From positions 1 to 13,362 of the forward strand of contig JAJYOS010000067.1 in NCBI GenBank assembly GCA_021796055.1: a stretch of 13,362 nt of DNA. Reading direction: 5' to 3'. The DNA is from Bacteroidota bacterium. GTDB lineage: Bacteria > Bacteroidota > Kryptoniia > Kryptoniales > JAKASW01. A model generated the notes under the pieces. The model was given only the letters and a program-made list of their open reading frames with translations, was not told where the DNA came from and searched no databases. The position numbers and the translations under genes are program-made. Shown here piece by piece: positions 1-6,678 of the stretch (position 1 is the first letter of the stretch; each line of letters begins with the position of its first letter).

Positions 1-142
1 CCCATCGTTCCAAAGTCTCCGTTCTTGTCGCCCTATTGGTTGGCGGAATCGAGGCGTTTGGCGTAATAGGCAGCAAGCTGGAATTGAAAGGCGGGTTCTG
101 GACTTACATAAGCCGCCTGAACGGAGACTTTGGAACGATGGG
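1..142. repeat. Perfect 24-bp inverted repeat at the window edge
   Basis: Bases 1-24 are the exact reverse complement of bases 119-142, with 94 bases between them. The right arm encodes the conserved NiCoT segment NGDFGTM. In the left arm only the last ~10 bases (codons for VSV) fit the family. A coding region would not normally carry such a perfect palindrome, so a fold-back chimera at a contig end, primed on a ~10-base micro-homology, is the likeliest reading. A real DNA hairpin is the alternative. Confidence 0.85.
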
Positions 143-257
143 GTATTTCATAATCGGAATTTTTGTATTAAGCTGGATTAGTTCGACGATTGTTTACAAG
201 GTTCAAAAATACGACGAATTGGAAATTAGCGGCGAGAAAAACGGAATAGGACAGTAG
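1..257 (+). CDS. NiCoT family nickel/cobalt permease, C-terminal part
   Basis: This is the 3' end of a high-affinity nickel/cobalt uptake permease (HoxN/NixA/NiCoT family), an inner-membrane protein that imports Ni2+ or Co2+ for metalloenzymes. The reading frame is open from base 3 and ends at TAG 255-257, giving about 84 residues. Visible are the penultimate-helix stretch VSVLVALLVGGIEAFGVIG, the amphipathic segment with LNGDFGTMGY, and a last helix FIIGIFVLSWISSTIVYK followed by a short polar tail. These match my memory of NiCoT C-termini. The N-terminal half with the HX4DH metal signature is outside the window. The first four codons (HRSK) do not fit the family and lie in a perfect inverted repeat, so the first ~14 bases may not be genuine. 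No nickel enzyme is nearby to fix the metal. Confidence 0.8.
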   Translation, partial: HRSKVSVLVALLVGGIEAFGVIGSKLELKGGFWTYISRLNGDFGTMGYFIIGIFVLSWISSTIVYKVQKYDELEISGEKNGIGQ

Positions 258-499
258 TTTTTCTCCACGGTAGAGGTTTGTAACGATTTGTTGTTTGGTG
301 AGTTGGTCGGAATTCTGCCGGATTCTCAAGGGCCAAATGACCATAAGAAGTGCTTCGCGACCAGCCCGGTTTATGTGAGATAAAGCGGCTGGGAATGGGA
401 CTAAAGACGACCACATACACCTTACCCGACCGTGAGCGGGACGGCAGGTTAGAAGACTTCACGGCATCGTGCTTCAAGGGAGCTGAAGGTGCGACAAGA
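258..499. other. Gene-free stretch after the nickel permease
   Basis: I see no gene with recognisable homology here. Frames on both strands are open for up to ~100 codons, but the peptides have the Arg/Pro/Ser-rich look of chance frames and match nothing I know. No terminator hairpin with a T-run follows the permease stop. The plus frame of the downstream sensor stays open back to an ATG at 350, but the peptide it would add (residues such as TYTLPDRERDGRLEDF) is not membrane-like and does not resemble the usual start of that family. The segment may contain the joint where the sensor's own 5' end was lost. Confidence 0.4.
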
Positions 500-1366
500 A
501 TGCGGCGCGTGGGATTAGGCGCATTTGAAGAACAAGAGTCCTCGCCGCCTGCCGGGGTTTTCTGGCAGAGAATACAGCTCGACTCAGTGGCGGCCATTAT
601 GATCTTCTCGTTATGGTTCACGAATATTTTCACCGAACAAAAAAGTCAACGGACCCTTCGGTTCTCCATAGCCTGGTTCGGAGCATTGTTAGTCCTCTCC
701 TTCGCGGCCGACCCGGCACTCACGCTTTCGACTGCTACGCCCGCCATTAAGGACGTGCACTTTCTCAATCTGCTGAAGATCAGGTACTATGAGTCTTCGG
801 TGGGATTTCTCTACCGGGTGGAAATTCTCTCCGCATTATTGATCTTCAGCTACATCCTTTTCCTCTACATCGGCTACTATCGAAAGACGAAGAAGAAGAC
901 ACTGCTGTTTGTTGTTTACTGCGGGCTCACTTACTTCATAGGAGTTGCAAGCGACTCGATGGTAGCGATGCAGATTTATCCCTTCGTCTATGTGAGCGAA
1001 TATCCGTTTTTCCTGATGGTTGTATCCATGGCTTACACATTACTGGATAGATTCGTGGATTTCCACAAGGCATACGAAGACTTGAACGCCAACCTGGAAC
1101 TGAAGGTGCAGCAAAGGACCCACGAGATTATTGAAGCCCAAGCCAGCATAAAAACGCTCAGCGGACTGATTCCCATCTGCTCCAACTGCAAAAAAATCCG
1201 GGATGACAAAGGTTATTGGGAACAACTGGAGCAATACATCCACGATCATTCGGAAGCAGAGTTCTCACACGGCATCTGTCCCGATTGTGCAAAGAAATTG
1301 TATCCCGAATATTTTATCGGGAAGGAAGACGAAGAAAAGGGGCAAGTGGATCCGGCGGACACTTAG
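500..1366 (+). CDS. Membrane sensor-like protein with C-terminal Cys4 (CxxC...CxxC) tail, no kinase domain
   Basis: This appears to be an orphan signalling or redox/metal-sensing protein with unknown output. From the ATG at 500 it is 288 residues. Recognisable homology starts near FWQRIQL (about residue 21). About five hydrophobic segments follow (near residues 31-43, 54-70, 105-124, 134-151 and 170-180), then a coiled coil (about 188-218, LNANLELKVQQRTHEI). The tail reads LSGLIPICSNCKKIRDDKGY, with a second pair GICPDC before KKLYPE. Cysteines 227, 230, 260 and 263 could bind zinc. This tail is known to me at the ends of PAS, HAMP or receiver proteins, where its role is undefined. The membrane module resembles the N-terminal sensor of PAS-type histidine kinases, whose first helices seem to be missing. 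The start is uncertain: ATG 350, 500 and 599 are all in frame. ATG 500 has only a weak AAGG about 10 bases upstream. The gene ends exactly where the opposite-strand methyltransferase remnant begins. It may be 5'-truncated. Confidence 0.6.
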   Translation: MRRVGLGAFEEQESSPPAGVFWQRIQLDSVAAIMIFSLWFTNIFTEQKSQRTLRFSIAWFGALLVLSFAADPALTLSTATPAIKDVHFLNLLKIRYYESSVGFLYRVEILSALLIFSYILFLYIGYYRKTKKKTLLFVVYCGLTYFIGVASDSMVAMQIYPFVYVSEYPFFLMVVSMAYTLLDRFVDFHKAYEDLNANLELKVQQRTHEIIEAQASIKTLSGLIPICSNCKKIRDDKGYWEQLEQYIHDHSEAEFSHGICPDCAKKLYPEYFIGKEDEEKGQVDPADT

Positions 1367-1694
1367 CAGAGGACTTTAACAAGATCTTGTTTGTCCTCGG
1401 AGAATTACTGTGGATAATGGCCGACAGAAACACGAGATCGAATTCGCTGCCGAGAGAATCGCTGGTATGGTTCACAGAATCGCGTCCGACGACGGCAGAG
1501 CCCGTTCGCACTGCCTCGGTGAGAGTGCTCCAGGTCTTCCACAGGCTGACCTGATGCATGAGACCCGCCATGTAGTCCGGATTCCCTTTCACCAGGAAGC
1601 GAAAGGTGAGCGGCGTATTGCTGAATTTCTCCTTCTTTTTCCTGAGAAACCCGGCGGCACAGAGCGCATTCATCAGCCTGTCGGCGCCATACCA
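1364..1694 (-). pseudogene. Remnant of a SAM-dependent O-methyltransferase (dimerisation domain joined to late Rossmann strand)
   Basis: Read on the minus strand, one frame carries two blocks typical of acetylserotonin/hydroxyindole-type O-methyltransferases. The first is the dimerisation/winged-helix region (ADRLMNALCAAGFLRKK, then FSNTPLTFRFLVKGNPDYM and LTEAVRTGSAVVGRDS; about 1685-1476). The second is the strand after the SAM site (LGSEFDLVFLSAIIHSNSP, about 1451-1398). The ~100 residues that should separate them, including the glycine-rich SAM motif (GGGSG), are absent. The blocks are joined around 1455-1480 without a frame change. An in-frame TAG sits two codons before the first family-like residue, and homology stops at about 1364, at the sensor's stop codon, so both ends are missing too. 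The catalytic site cannot form. The substrate is unknown, but the desaturase-like neighbour would fit isoprenoid or pigment tailoring. Confidence 0.7.
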
Positions 1695-1754
1695 CGGCTA
1701 AACAACAGGCAGCTACGGGATCCGGGATACCAAGCACTTAGTCGCCAGGATTCA

Positions 1755-1789
1755 TACCGGAGATGATTCGATCCCGACCTCTTCCGGTA
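1755..1789. promoter_or_regulatory. Inverted repeat TACCGGA-N21-TCCGGTA upstream of the flavoprotein pseudogene
   Basis: Seven-base arms (1755-1761 and 1783-1789) are perfect reverse complements separated by 21 bases. They end 30 bases before the ATG at 1820. The position would suit an operator or a leader hairpin, but no clear -35/-10 pair was found beside it. Similar arms can arise by chance. Confidence 0.25.
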
Positions 1790-1806
1790 CTTTTCGAAAA
1801 CAAGTC

Positions 1807-1812
1807 AGGAGG
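1807..1812 (+). promoter_or_regulatory. Ribosome binding site AGGAGG that fixes the flavoprotein start
   Basis: A full AGGAGG lies seven bases before ATG 1820. The same frame is open from an upstream ATG at 1763, but this site and the position of the twin-arginine signal right after ATG 1820 make 1820 the start. Confidence 0.75.
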
Positions 1813-1819
1813 AACGTCA

Positions 1820-2808
1820 ATGGACAGCAAGGGAATTGAAAGAAGAGATTTTCTGAAGTATGTCCTCGGCGGGATCTCGGTGCTCGCCCTGGATTGGAGT
1901 TCACTTCCAAGGAGAGTAAGCGCATTTTCAAAAGCAGATGAATACGACGCAATAATCATCGGCTCCGGATTGGGCGGGCTGAGCTGCGCCGCCGGTTTTG
2001 CAAGGCAGGGATTCAAAGTCCTCGTATTGGAGCAGCATGACAAGCCCGGCGGGTTCGTCTTCGACGTTTCGCTTCACTCTACGGGAGCCGGTGAAAGAGA
2101 CGGATTGCATAATCTCATTCCGGGCTTTCCGGAGATCAGAGACGTCGAGTTTGTCCCTCATCCGAATCTTTACCGGGCGATCTATCCCGATTACGACGTC
2201 AGGGTACCGCAGAAAGATCTCCGGCAGTACATCAGGATGTTGACCGGTTATTTCCCCGAAGAGAAGAAAGGCATCGAAGGGATATTTCAAGACATGCAGG
2301 CACTCACCGACGATATCTACAGATTTCGGAAATATTCTATCAATCGGGGTACGATATGGAAGCGGCATACAGGGCGGCGCAGGAATCGGATTTGAGCGAT
2401 CCCGGATACGCCGTCACTTTGTACGACAACATTTATAAGGGCTACTCACCTGCCGGAAAAAATACCGTCAACATCATTGTTTTCCAGGGTTATGATCACT
2501 TGAAGCCGTTTGAATCGGACTATTTTAGCGGGAATAAATCCGCGTACAGGGAAGAAAAGGAGCGTATGGCGGATATCCTTATCGAGAAAGTGGACACGAC
2601 GCTTCTCCCGGGTTTAGCCGACGTAATTGAGGTAAAGGAGATTGGGACTCCGCTGACAAACGTCAGGTACACCAGCAACTACCGCGGCGCAAATTACGGC
2701 TGGGACCAAACCGTCGACAATTCGGGCCAGAGCAGGCTGGGACACGGTTATGGTTCGGTTCTATCGAGCGGACTCGAATGCTTCGGAGAGATAATGCAGA
2801 AGTGGTAA
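1820..2808 (+). pseudogene. Broken phytoene desaturase / carotenoid isomerase-like FAD oxidoreductase
   Basis: Intact relatives are ~500-600 residue FAD enzymes that desaturate or isomerise carotenoids or related polyenes. The start keeps a twin-arginine-like signal (ERRDFLKYVLGG, residues 7-18), suggesting export, and the ADP-binding fold IIIGSGLGGLSCAAGFARQG (46-64), ending in a Glu (EQHDKPGG). Three losses are visible by comparison with the family as I recall it. (1) KPGG runs straight into FVFDVSLHST, lacking ~10 residues. (2) After DDIYRFRKYSINR (about 2345) the ~200-residue middle is absent, and homology resumes with GYDMEAAYRA in another frame, so the first frame ends at TGA 2393-2395. 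(3) Near 2742, SGQSRLGHGYG skips the conserved segment that normally reads like LYLAGAW, which contacts FAD. The C-terminus SSGLECFGEIMQKW is intact to TAA 2806-2808. Codon character is like that of the neighbours. It is almost certainly non-functional, unless the gaps are assembly errors. Confidence 0.8.
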
Positions 2809-2833
2809 GACAACTGCCGATCAATTGAATCGC

Positions 2834-2885
2834 AGAGGCACGGAGACGTTGAGCGAACATGGGACAGACATCTCTCCGCGCCTCT
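2834..2885. repeat. Palindromic repeat between convergent genes (AGAGGCRCGGAGA arms)
   Basis: Left arm 2834-2846 (AGAGGCACGGAGA) and right arm 2873-2885 (TCTCCGCGCCTCT) are complementary at 12 of 13 positions with a 26-base loop. The element lies between the plus-strand flavoprotein pseudogene (stop 2808) and the minus-strand permease (stop 2928). From memory, intergenic repeats built on GCAGAGGCACGGAGA are scattered in many environmental genomes. It could also act as a weak bidirectional terminator, but there is no T-run. The rest of 2809-2927 holds nothing else I recognise. Confidence 0.6.
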
Positions 2886-2927
2886 TGGTGTTTGAGTTCA
2901 AACGAGAAAGCACGAAGAGCCTATCGG

Positions 2928-4580
2928 TCAGAGGTCCATCCTGAGCGCTCTTCCCCCGAAGTATCTGGCGAGGACAACGGAAGCGGTTCCGATTCCTGCC
3001 AGCGTCCAGATTACCGACGTATCAAACCGGAAGTTAGTATGGACGGAAAAGTACTTGAACGATTGGCTGAAGACCATGGAGCTCAGGATGACCATGACGC
3101 CGAGCGAGATCAGCAGCGAGACCGTGGCACCGTGCGATGACGCAACTCTCACGGGGTTCTTTTCAGTGTAGTCAACGAAAGCTCCCCCAAATACCATCGC
3201 CACCGACGGAAAAATTATTCCTCCAGCAAGTCCATAGAGGACGCTCTCCGGCACCAACCCGCGGAAGTTCTTGAACGGAGACGGCGCAGCATAACCGAGT
3301 ACGATTCCGATGGCCGAAAGTACTGCCACGCCCGGCACCAGTTTCGAATAGAAAAGTCTCTCCGGTTTCATCGGCGACGAGCGCAGGAACCAGACGCTTT
3401 CTCCTTCGAGGCTGATCATCGGATAGACGAATCTCACCGCAAATGCCACTATGAGAAAACTGTTGAATGCAAAAATGAGCGTGAATGCGGCTGACACGAT
3501 GAACGTGTCGGGCAGGTAAATCTTCATCTCAAAAAGATTGAAAAGGAAGACCCCTATCAGTATAACCATGACGGCGAAGTGAAACGTCTGGCTCGGTTCC
3601 CGTACAAACAGCAGGAAATCCCTCTTAAGAAGCGATACAGGACGCGCTCGTTTCCCTGCGGTCACGCCGAATCCTTCTCCGGATCTTGCCGCCTTTCTTT
3701 CGAACAATTTGTGGCGCGCAATCCAGTACGCCTCCTGATAATACTTGCCGGCAAGCCGCAGCATCAGAACGAATAACAGCGCGGCGATCCCGCACACTAT
3801 AAGGGCCGACAACACCGCACCTGCAACATTGCCCGTGGCGGCGAAGTAGAAGAAATTCGCCGACCAGAAACTCGGAACCAGATAATCCGCCTTCGGATCA
3901 AGGGCCCCAAGGTACTGATCTATGTGCGGATAGTATTTCATGACTTCCGTGAAGAGTGTGAAGGGATTGTTGAACCTGATATACATGTAAGTCCCGCCGG
4001 CATAGATAAGCGAGAGTACGACGACCGCCGTCTTTATGGAAATTTCCTTGGAAAGCTTCAGTGCGAGGAGCAGGACTATGGCTCCCAGGCAAGCAGCAGA
4101 AAGAATAAGAGGCAGGATCGAGAGGAGCACACCGAGAATGGCAGTCACCGGATCCTTGAAGAAGGCGCCGTAGCCTGAAACGGCAGCCAGCACCAGAATT
4201 AGCATCAGCGCAGAGCTGTACAGGAACGAATCCAGGAACCGGGCCAGGAATATCTCGACCGGCTTGATCGGCAGTGTATGAAGGAACTCCGCCTCGATGT
4301 TCCTGAACACGGTCGCAAAAGCCACGAGTACGTTGGCGACGCTTATGATGGCGAAAAAGACGAAGAATGCCAGAGCCATCAGTCTGTAGAAGACAAACAG
4401 ACCGACTTTCGCTTCCAGTATCAGGTATGAAGTGGTGAATTTGACTACTTCAAACGTCAGGTAGGCGAATAGAGCGAAAGTAAGAAAGGAAAACACCGAC
4501 CTCATGAGGTGACGGCTCATCCGCTCTCCTCCTTCAAGGTAGAGCAGGTGTAGTTTCGTTCCGACCAGATGCTTAAGCAT
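2928..4580 (-). CDS. ABC exporter permease, about 12 TM helices (putative ABC-2 type)
   Basis: This is the membrane subunit of an ABC exporter, paired with the ATPase gene that ends 16 bases upstream. The protein has 550 residues with about 12 hydrophobic segments (roughly 29-50, 60-90, 120-138, 147-174, 184-202, 252-275, 335-351, 359-384, 416-431, 446-468, 486-505 and 521-538). A basic cytoplasmic linker (about 286-325, containing KLFERKAAR and LLKRDFLLFVREPS) separates the halves. The halves look like a duplication: EAEFLHTLPIKPVEIFLARF (97-116) echoes EGESVWFLRSSPMKPERLF (392-410) before the next helix. Length and layout fit a Pfam family of large putative ABC exporter permeases; the substrate is unknown. 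It starts at ATG 4580 with the SD GAGGAG seven bases before it, partly inside a hairpin. It is the last gene of the thrB-der-ATPase-permease run. Confidence 0.8.
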   Translation of the reverse strand: MLKHLVGTKLHLLYLEGGERMSRHLMRSVFSFLTFALFAYLTFEVVKFTTSYLILEAKVGLFVFYRLMALAFFVFFAIISVANVLVAFATVFRNIEAEFLHTLPIKPVEIFLARFLDSFLYSSALMLILVLAAVSGYGAFFKDPVTAILGVLLSILPLILSAACLGAIVLLLALKLSKEISIKTAVVVLSLIYAGGTYMYIRFNNPFTLFTEVMKYYPHIDQYLGALDPKADYLVPSFWSANFFYFAATGNVAGAVLSALIVCGIAALLFVLMLRLAGKYYQEAYWIARHKLFERKAARSGEGFGVTAGKRARPVSLLKRDFLLFVREPSQTFHFAVMVILIGVFLFNLFEMKIYLPDTFIVSAAFTLIFAFNSFLIVAFAVRFVYPMISLEGESVWFLRSSPMKPERLFYSKLVPGVAVLSAIGIVLGYAAPSPFKNFRGLVPESVLYGLAGGIIFPSVAMVFGGAFVDYTEKNPVRVASSHGATVSLLISLGVMVILSSMVFSQSFKYFSVHTNFRFDTSVIWTLAGIGTASVVLARYFGGRALRMDL

Positions 4581-4590
4581 TCAGCTGCTC

Positions 4591-4608
4591 CTCACTTCAC
4601 GAAGTGAG
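4591..4608 (-). promoter_or_regulatory. Hairpin over the ATPase stop codon, overlapping the permease SD
   Basis: On the minus strand the sequence CTCACTT-CGTG-AAGTGAG forms a perfect 7-bp stem with a 4-base loop. The loop and adjacent stem contain the ATPase stop codon TGA (4599-4597). The 3' stem ends with the GAG that begins the permease SD GAGGAG (4593-4588). A ribosome finishing the ATPase would melt the stem and expose the SD. I infer translational coupling that keeps the subunits in proportion. The stem and positions are seen directly; the function is inferred. Confidence 0.5.
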
Positions 4609-5307
4609 CTCGATGTATTTCTTCTCGAGACTCGCAACGCCGTCACCCGAAAAGACGGCCATCAAATCTTCATATACCAGCCGGCCGTTGTGTATGACTC
4701 CGACGCGATTGCAGACTTCCTTTGCGAGTGAAAGCTGATGGGTCGTCATGAAAACCGCCGACCCGTTTTCCGCAACGAGTCTTATGTGAGCCTTGAAGGT
4801 CTCAGCACCCTTGGGATCGAGCCCAACCATCGGTTCATCTATGACGATGAGTTTCGGCTTATGTACCAGGGCGGCCGCGAGGACGAGCCGCTGTCTCATC
4901 CCCTGCGAATAGTCCTCGATCCGCTTGTTGAGCCAGGGTTTTACTTCAAAGATGCTGGACGCCTCTTCAATGCCCTTCTCCGCATCAGACTCGTCCATCA
5001 TATACATTTTTGCCACGAAGAGAAGGAACTCTTTTCCGGTAAGCTTGTCGTAAAGAAAAGGCTGATCGGGAACATAAGAAAGGAACTTCTTCGCCGTTTC
5101 CGGAGATTGATGCGCATCAAAACCGTTTATGGTCACCTTTCCGGAGGTAGGTTTCAGAAGTGTGGCGACCATTTTTATCGTGGTAGTCTTCCCCGCCCCG
5201 TTCGGTCCGAGAAAACCATACACGTCCCCTGCATCGACTTTTAACGATAGGTCGTCCACCGCGGTGAACGATCCGAACTTCTTAGATAACGAAACAAGTT
5301 CGAGCAT
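4597..5307 (-). CDS. ABC exporter ATP-binding protein
   Basis: This is the cytoplasmic ATPase that powers the adjacent permease. Its 236 residues hold all the nucleotide-binding motifs: Walker A GPNGAGKTT (34-42), a Q-loop around DQP (81-83), the signature YSQGMRQR (133-140, a variant of LSGGQ usual in ABC-2/drug exporter ATPases), Walker B LIVIDEP (153-159), D-loop GLDP (162-165) and switch His 190 in TTHQ. The short C-terminus has no extra domain. It resembles the CcmA/NatA/DrrA exporter ATPase type. It starts at ATG 5307, 44 bases after der, with only a weak AAGG upstream. A small perfect palindrome (GTAAAG-C-CTTTAC, 5313-5325) lies just before the start and might be regulatory. The transported molecule cannot be told from the sequence. 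Confidence 0.9.
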   Translation of the reverse strand: MLELVSLSKKFGSFTAVDDLSLKVDAGDVYGFLGPNGAGKTTTIKMVATLLKPTSGKVTINGFDAHQSPETAKKFLSYVPDQPFLYDKLTGKEFLLFVAKMYMMDESDAEKGIEEASSIFEVKPWLNKRIEDYSQGMRQRLVLAAALVHKPKLIVIDEPMVGLDPKGAETFKAHIRLVAENGSAVFMTTHQLSLAKEVCNRVGVIHNGRLVYEDLMAVFSGDGVASLEKKYIELTS

Positions 5308-5351
5308 TTGCTGTAAAGCCTTTACTCGCAGGTCCGGAACGGGTCCGGCTC

Positions 5352-6656
5352 TTACTTCTGACGGAAGACGAACCTTACCGGAACCCCCTCAAATCCGAAC
5401 TTCTCGCGAAATTTGTTCTCGATGAATCTCTTATACGTACCCGACACTTCTTCGGGGAGGTTAGTGAACATCGCAAAGGTCGGAATCCTGCTGTCTACCT
5501 GTGTGATATACTTTATCCTGATCTCCTTACCTGTTTTGGAGAACGGCGGTGTCTGCTCGATAAGCGGAAGGAGGTAACCGTTGAGCTCGCTCGTTTTTAT
5601 CTTCGACTTCGATGTCTCTAATGTCCCGAGGGCTTTCGAAAGGAGTTTCTGCACCCGTTGATTCCTCAGGACCGAGACGAAAATTATCGGCACGAAATCG
5701 TACATCCGCAGCCTCGTCTTTATGGCCTCCCCATATTCCTTCGCGCTGACTTCGTCCTTATGAACCAGGTCCCATTTGTTGACGCCGATTATTACCGGCT
5801 TGCCCTGTTCGATCGTATACTCTACCACCTGCAGGTCCTGTTTCTCCACTCCGATCGAAGCATCGAACAGAACGATGGCGGTGTCGCACCGCTCGACAGC
5901 CTGAAACGTGCGGAGCGCACTGAAGAACTCCACGGACTCTTTGATCTTGCTCTTCCGTCTCAAGCCGGCAGTATCGATGAGAATTATCTCTTCCCCCTGA
6001 AATTTCATCAATGAGTCTACCGAATCCCTTGTCGTTCCCGGCACATCGGTTACGATCGAACGGTTTTCGCCCAGGAGCAGGTTAACCAGGGATGATTTTC
6101 CGACATTCGGCTTTCCCACAATCGCCACTCGCTTTATCCCGGGAAGGTCTTCACCGGCTTTGTCATCCGGCACAATCGAAGCCACCTCGTCCAGGAAATC
6201 GCCGACGCTTCTGCCGAGCTGAGCCGAAATCCCCATGACTCTCTCGAAACCAAGTTCGAAGAACTGGGCGATATTCCTCTCGTGTTTCGCATCATCTATC
6301 TTGTTCACTGCCAGGAGCACTTTCTTGCTCCTCTTGCGGAGAATTTTGGCGAGCTCCTTATCGATCGGATGCAGGCCGGCAGGTCCGTCGACGGCAAGGA
6401 TGATAGCATCGGCCTCGTCGACGGCATACTGTGCCTGTTCTCTGATCGCGCGTTCGAAGATATCCTGCGAATCCGGGACAAATCCGCCCGTATCGATTAC
6501 CGTGAATTGTCTCCCGCCCCATTCGAAAGAACCGTAGATCCTGTCGCGAGTGATGCCGGGTTTATCGTCCACAATCGCGCGCCTTCCTCCGGTAAGACGG
6601 TTAAAGAGCGTCGATTTTCCGACGTTGGGTCTCCCCACGATAGCGATTGTTGCCAT
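5352..6656 (-). CDS. der: Ribosome-assembly GTPase Der (EngA)
   Basis: Der is an essential GTPase needed for maturation of the 50S ribosomal subunit. The 434 residues have the family's unique tandem G domains. G domain 1 has GRPNVGKS (8-15), DTGG (55-58) and NKID (118-121). G domain 2 has GKPNVGKS (181-188), DTAG (228-231) and NKWD (293-296). A KH-like C-terminal domain (about 355-434) ends in VRFVFRQK. The length is normal. A small oddity is the second G5 region, SVLRNQRV (328-335), where Ser-Ala is usual; the substitution is conservative. It starts at ATG 6656, 22 bases after the thrB stop and without a recognisable SD, so translation may depend on upstream ribosomes. Confidence 0.96.
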   Translation of the reverse strand: MATIAIVGRPNVGKSTLFNRLTGGRRAIVDDKPGITRDRIYGSFEWGGRQFTVIDTGGFVPDSQDIFERAIREQAQYAVDEADAIILAVDGPAGLHPIDKELAKILRKRSKKVLLAVNKIDDAKHERNIAQFFELGFERVMGISAQLGRSVGDFLDEVASIVPDDKAGEDLPGIKRVAIVGKPNVGKSSLVNLLLGENRSIVTDVPGTTRDSVDSLMKFQGEEIILIDTAGLRRKSKIKESVEFFSALRTFQAVERCDTAIVLFDASIGVEKQDLQVVEYTIEQGKPVIIGVNKWDLVHKDEVSAKEYGEAIKTRLRMYDFVPIIFVSVLRNQRVQKLLSKALGTLETSKSKIKTSELNGYLLPLIEQTPPFSKTGKEIRIKYITQVDSRIPTFAMFTNLPEEVSGTYKRFIENKFREKFGFEGVPVRFVFRQK

Positions 6657-6678
6657 ATTCAGTAAGCTGCGATTGTGT

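Noticed and set aside
350..499. N-terminal extension of the sensor back to ATG 350
   Set aside because: The added ~50 residues are polar, do not look like a signal or membrane segment, and do not resemble the family. They are left out of the CDS, although the frame is open.
226..633. Open minus-strand frame of 135 codons opposite the sensor 5' region
   Set aside because: The composition is Ser/Pro/Arg rich with no motif, no SD and no known homology. Half of it lies antisense to the better supported sensor frame, and it is most likely a chance frame.
1216..1766. Plus-strand frames of 112 and 118 codons between the sensor and the flavoprotein
   Set aside because: They are the complementary shadow of the methyltransferase relic, which is the strand with clear homology.
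1738..2368. Minus-strand frames over the flavoprotein start
   Set aside because: They lie antisense to a segment with an SD, a Tat-like signal and a FAD motif on the plus strand, and they have no recognisable product.
5313..5348. Small palindrome GTAAAG-C-CTTTAC and a direct GGTCCGG repeat before the ABC ATPase
   Set aside because: They are too short to claim as an operator or terminator, since such repeats occur by chance. They are mentioned only in the gene entry.
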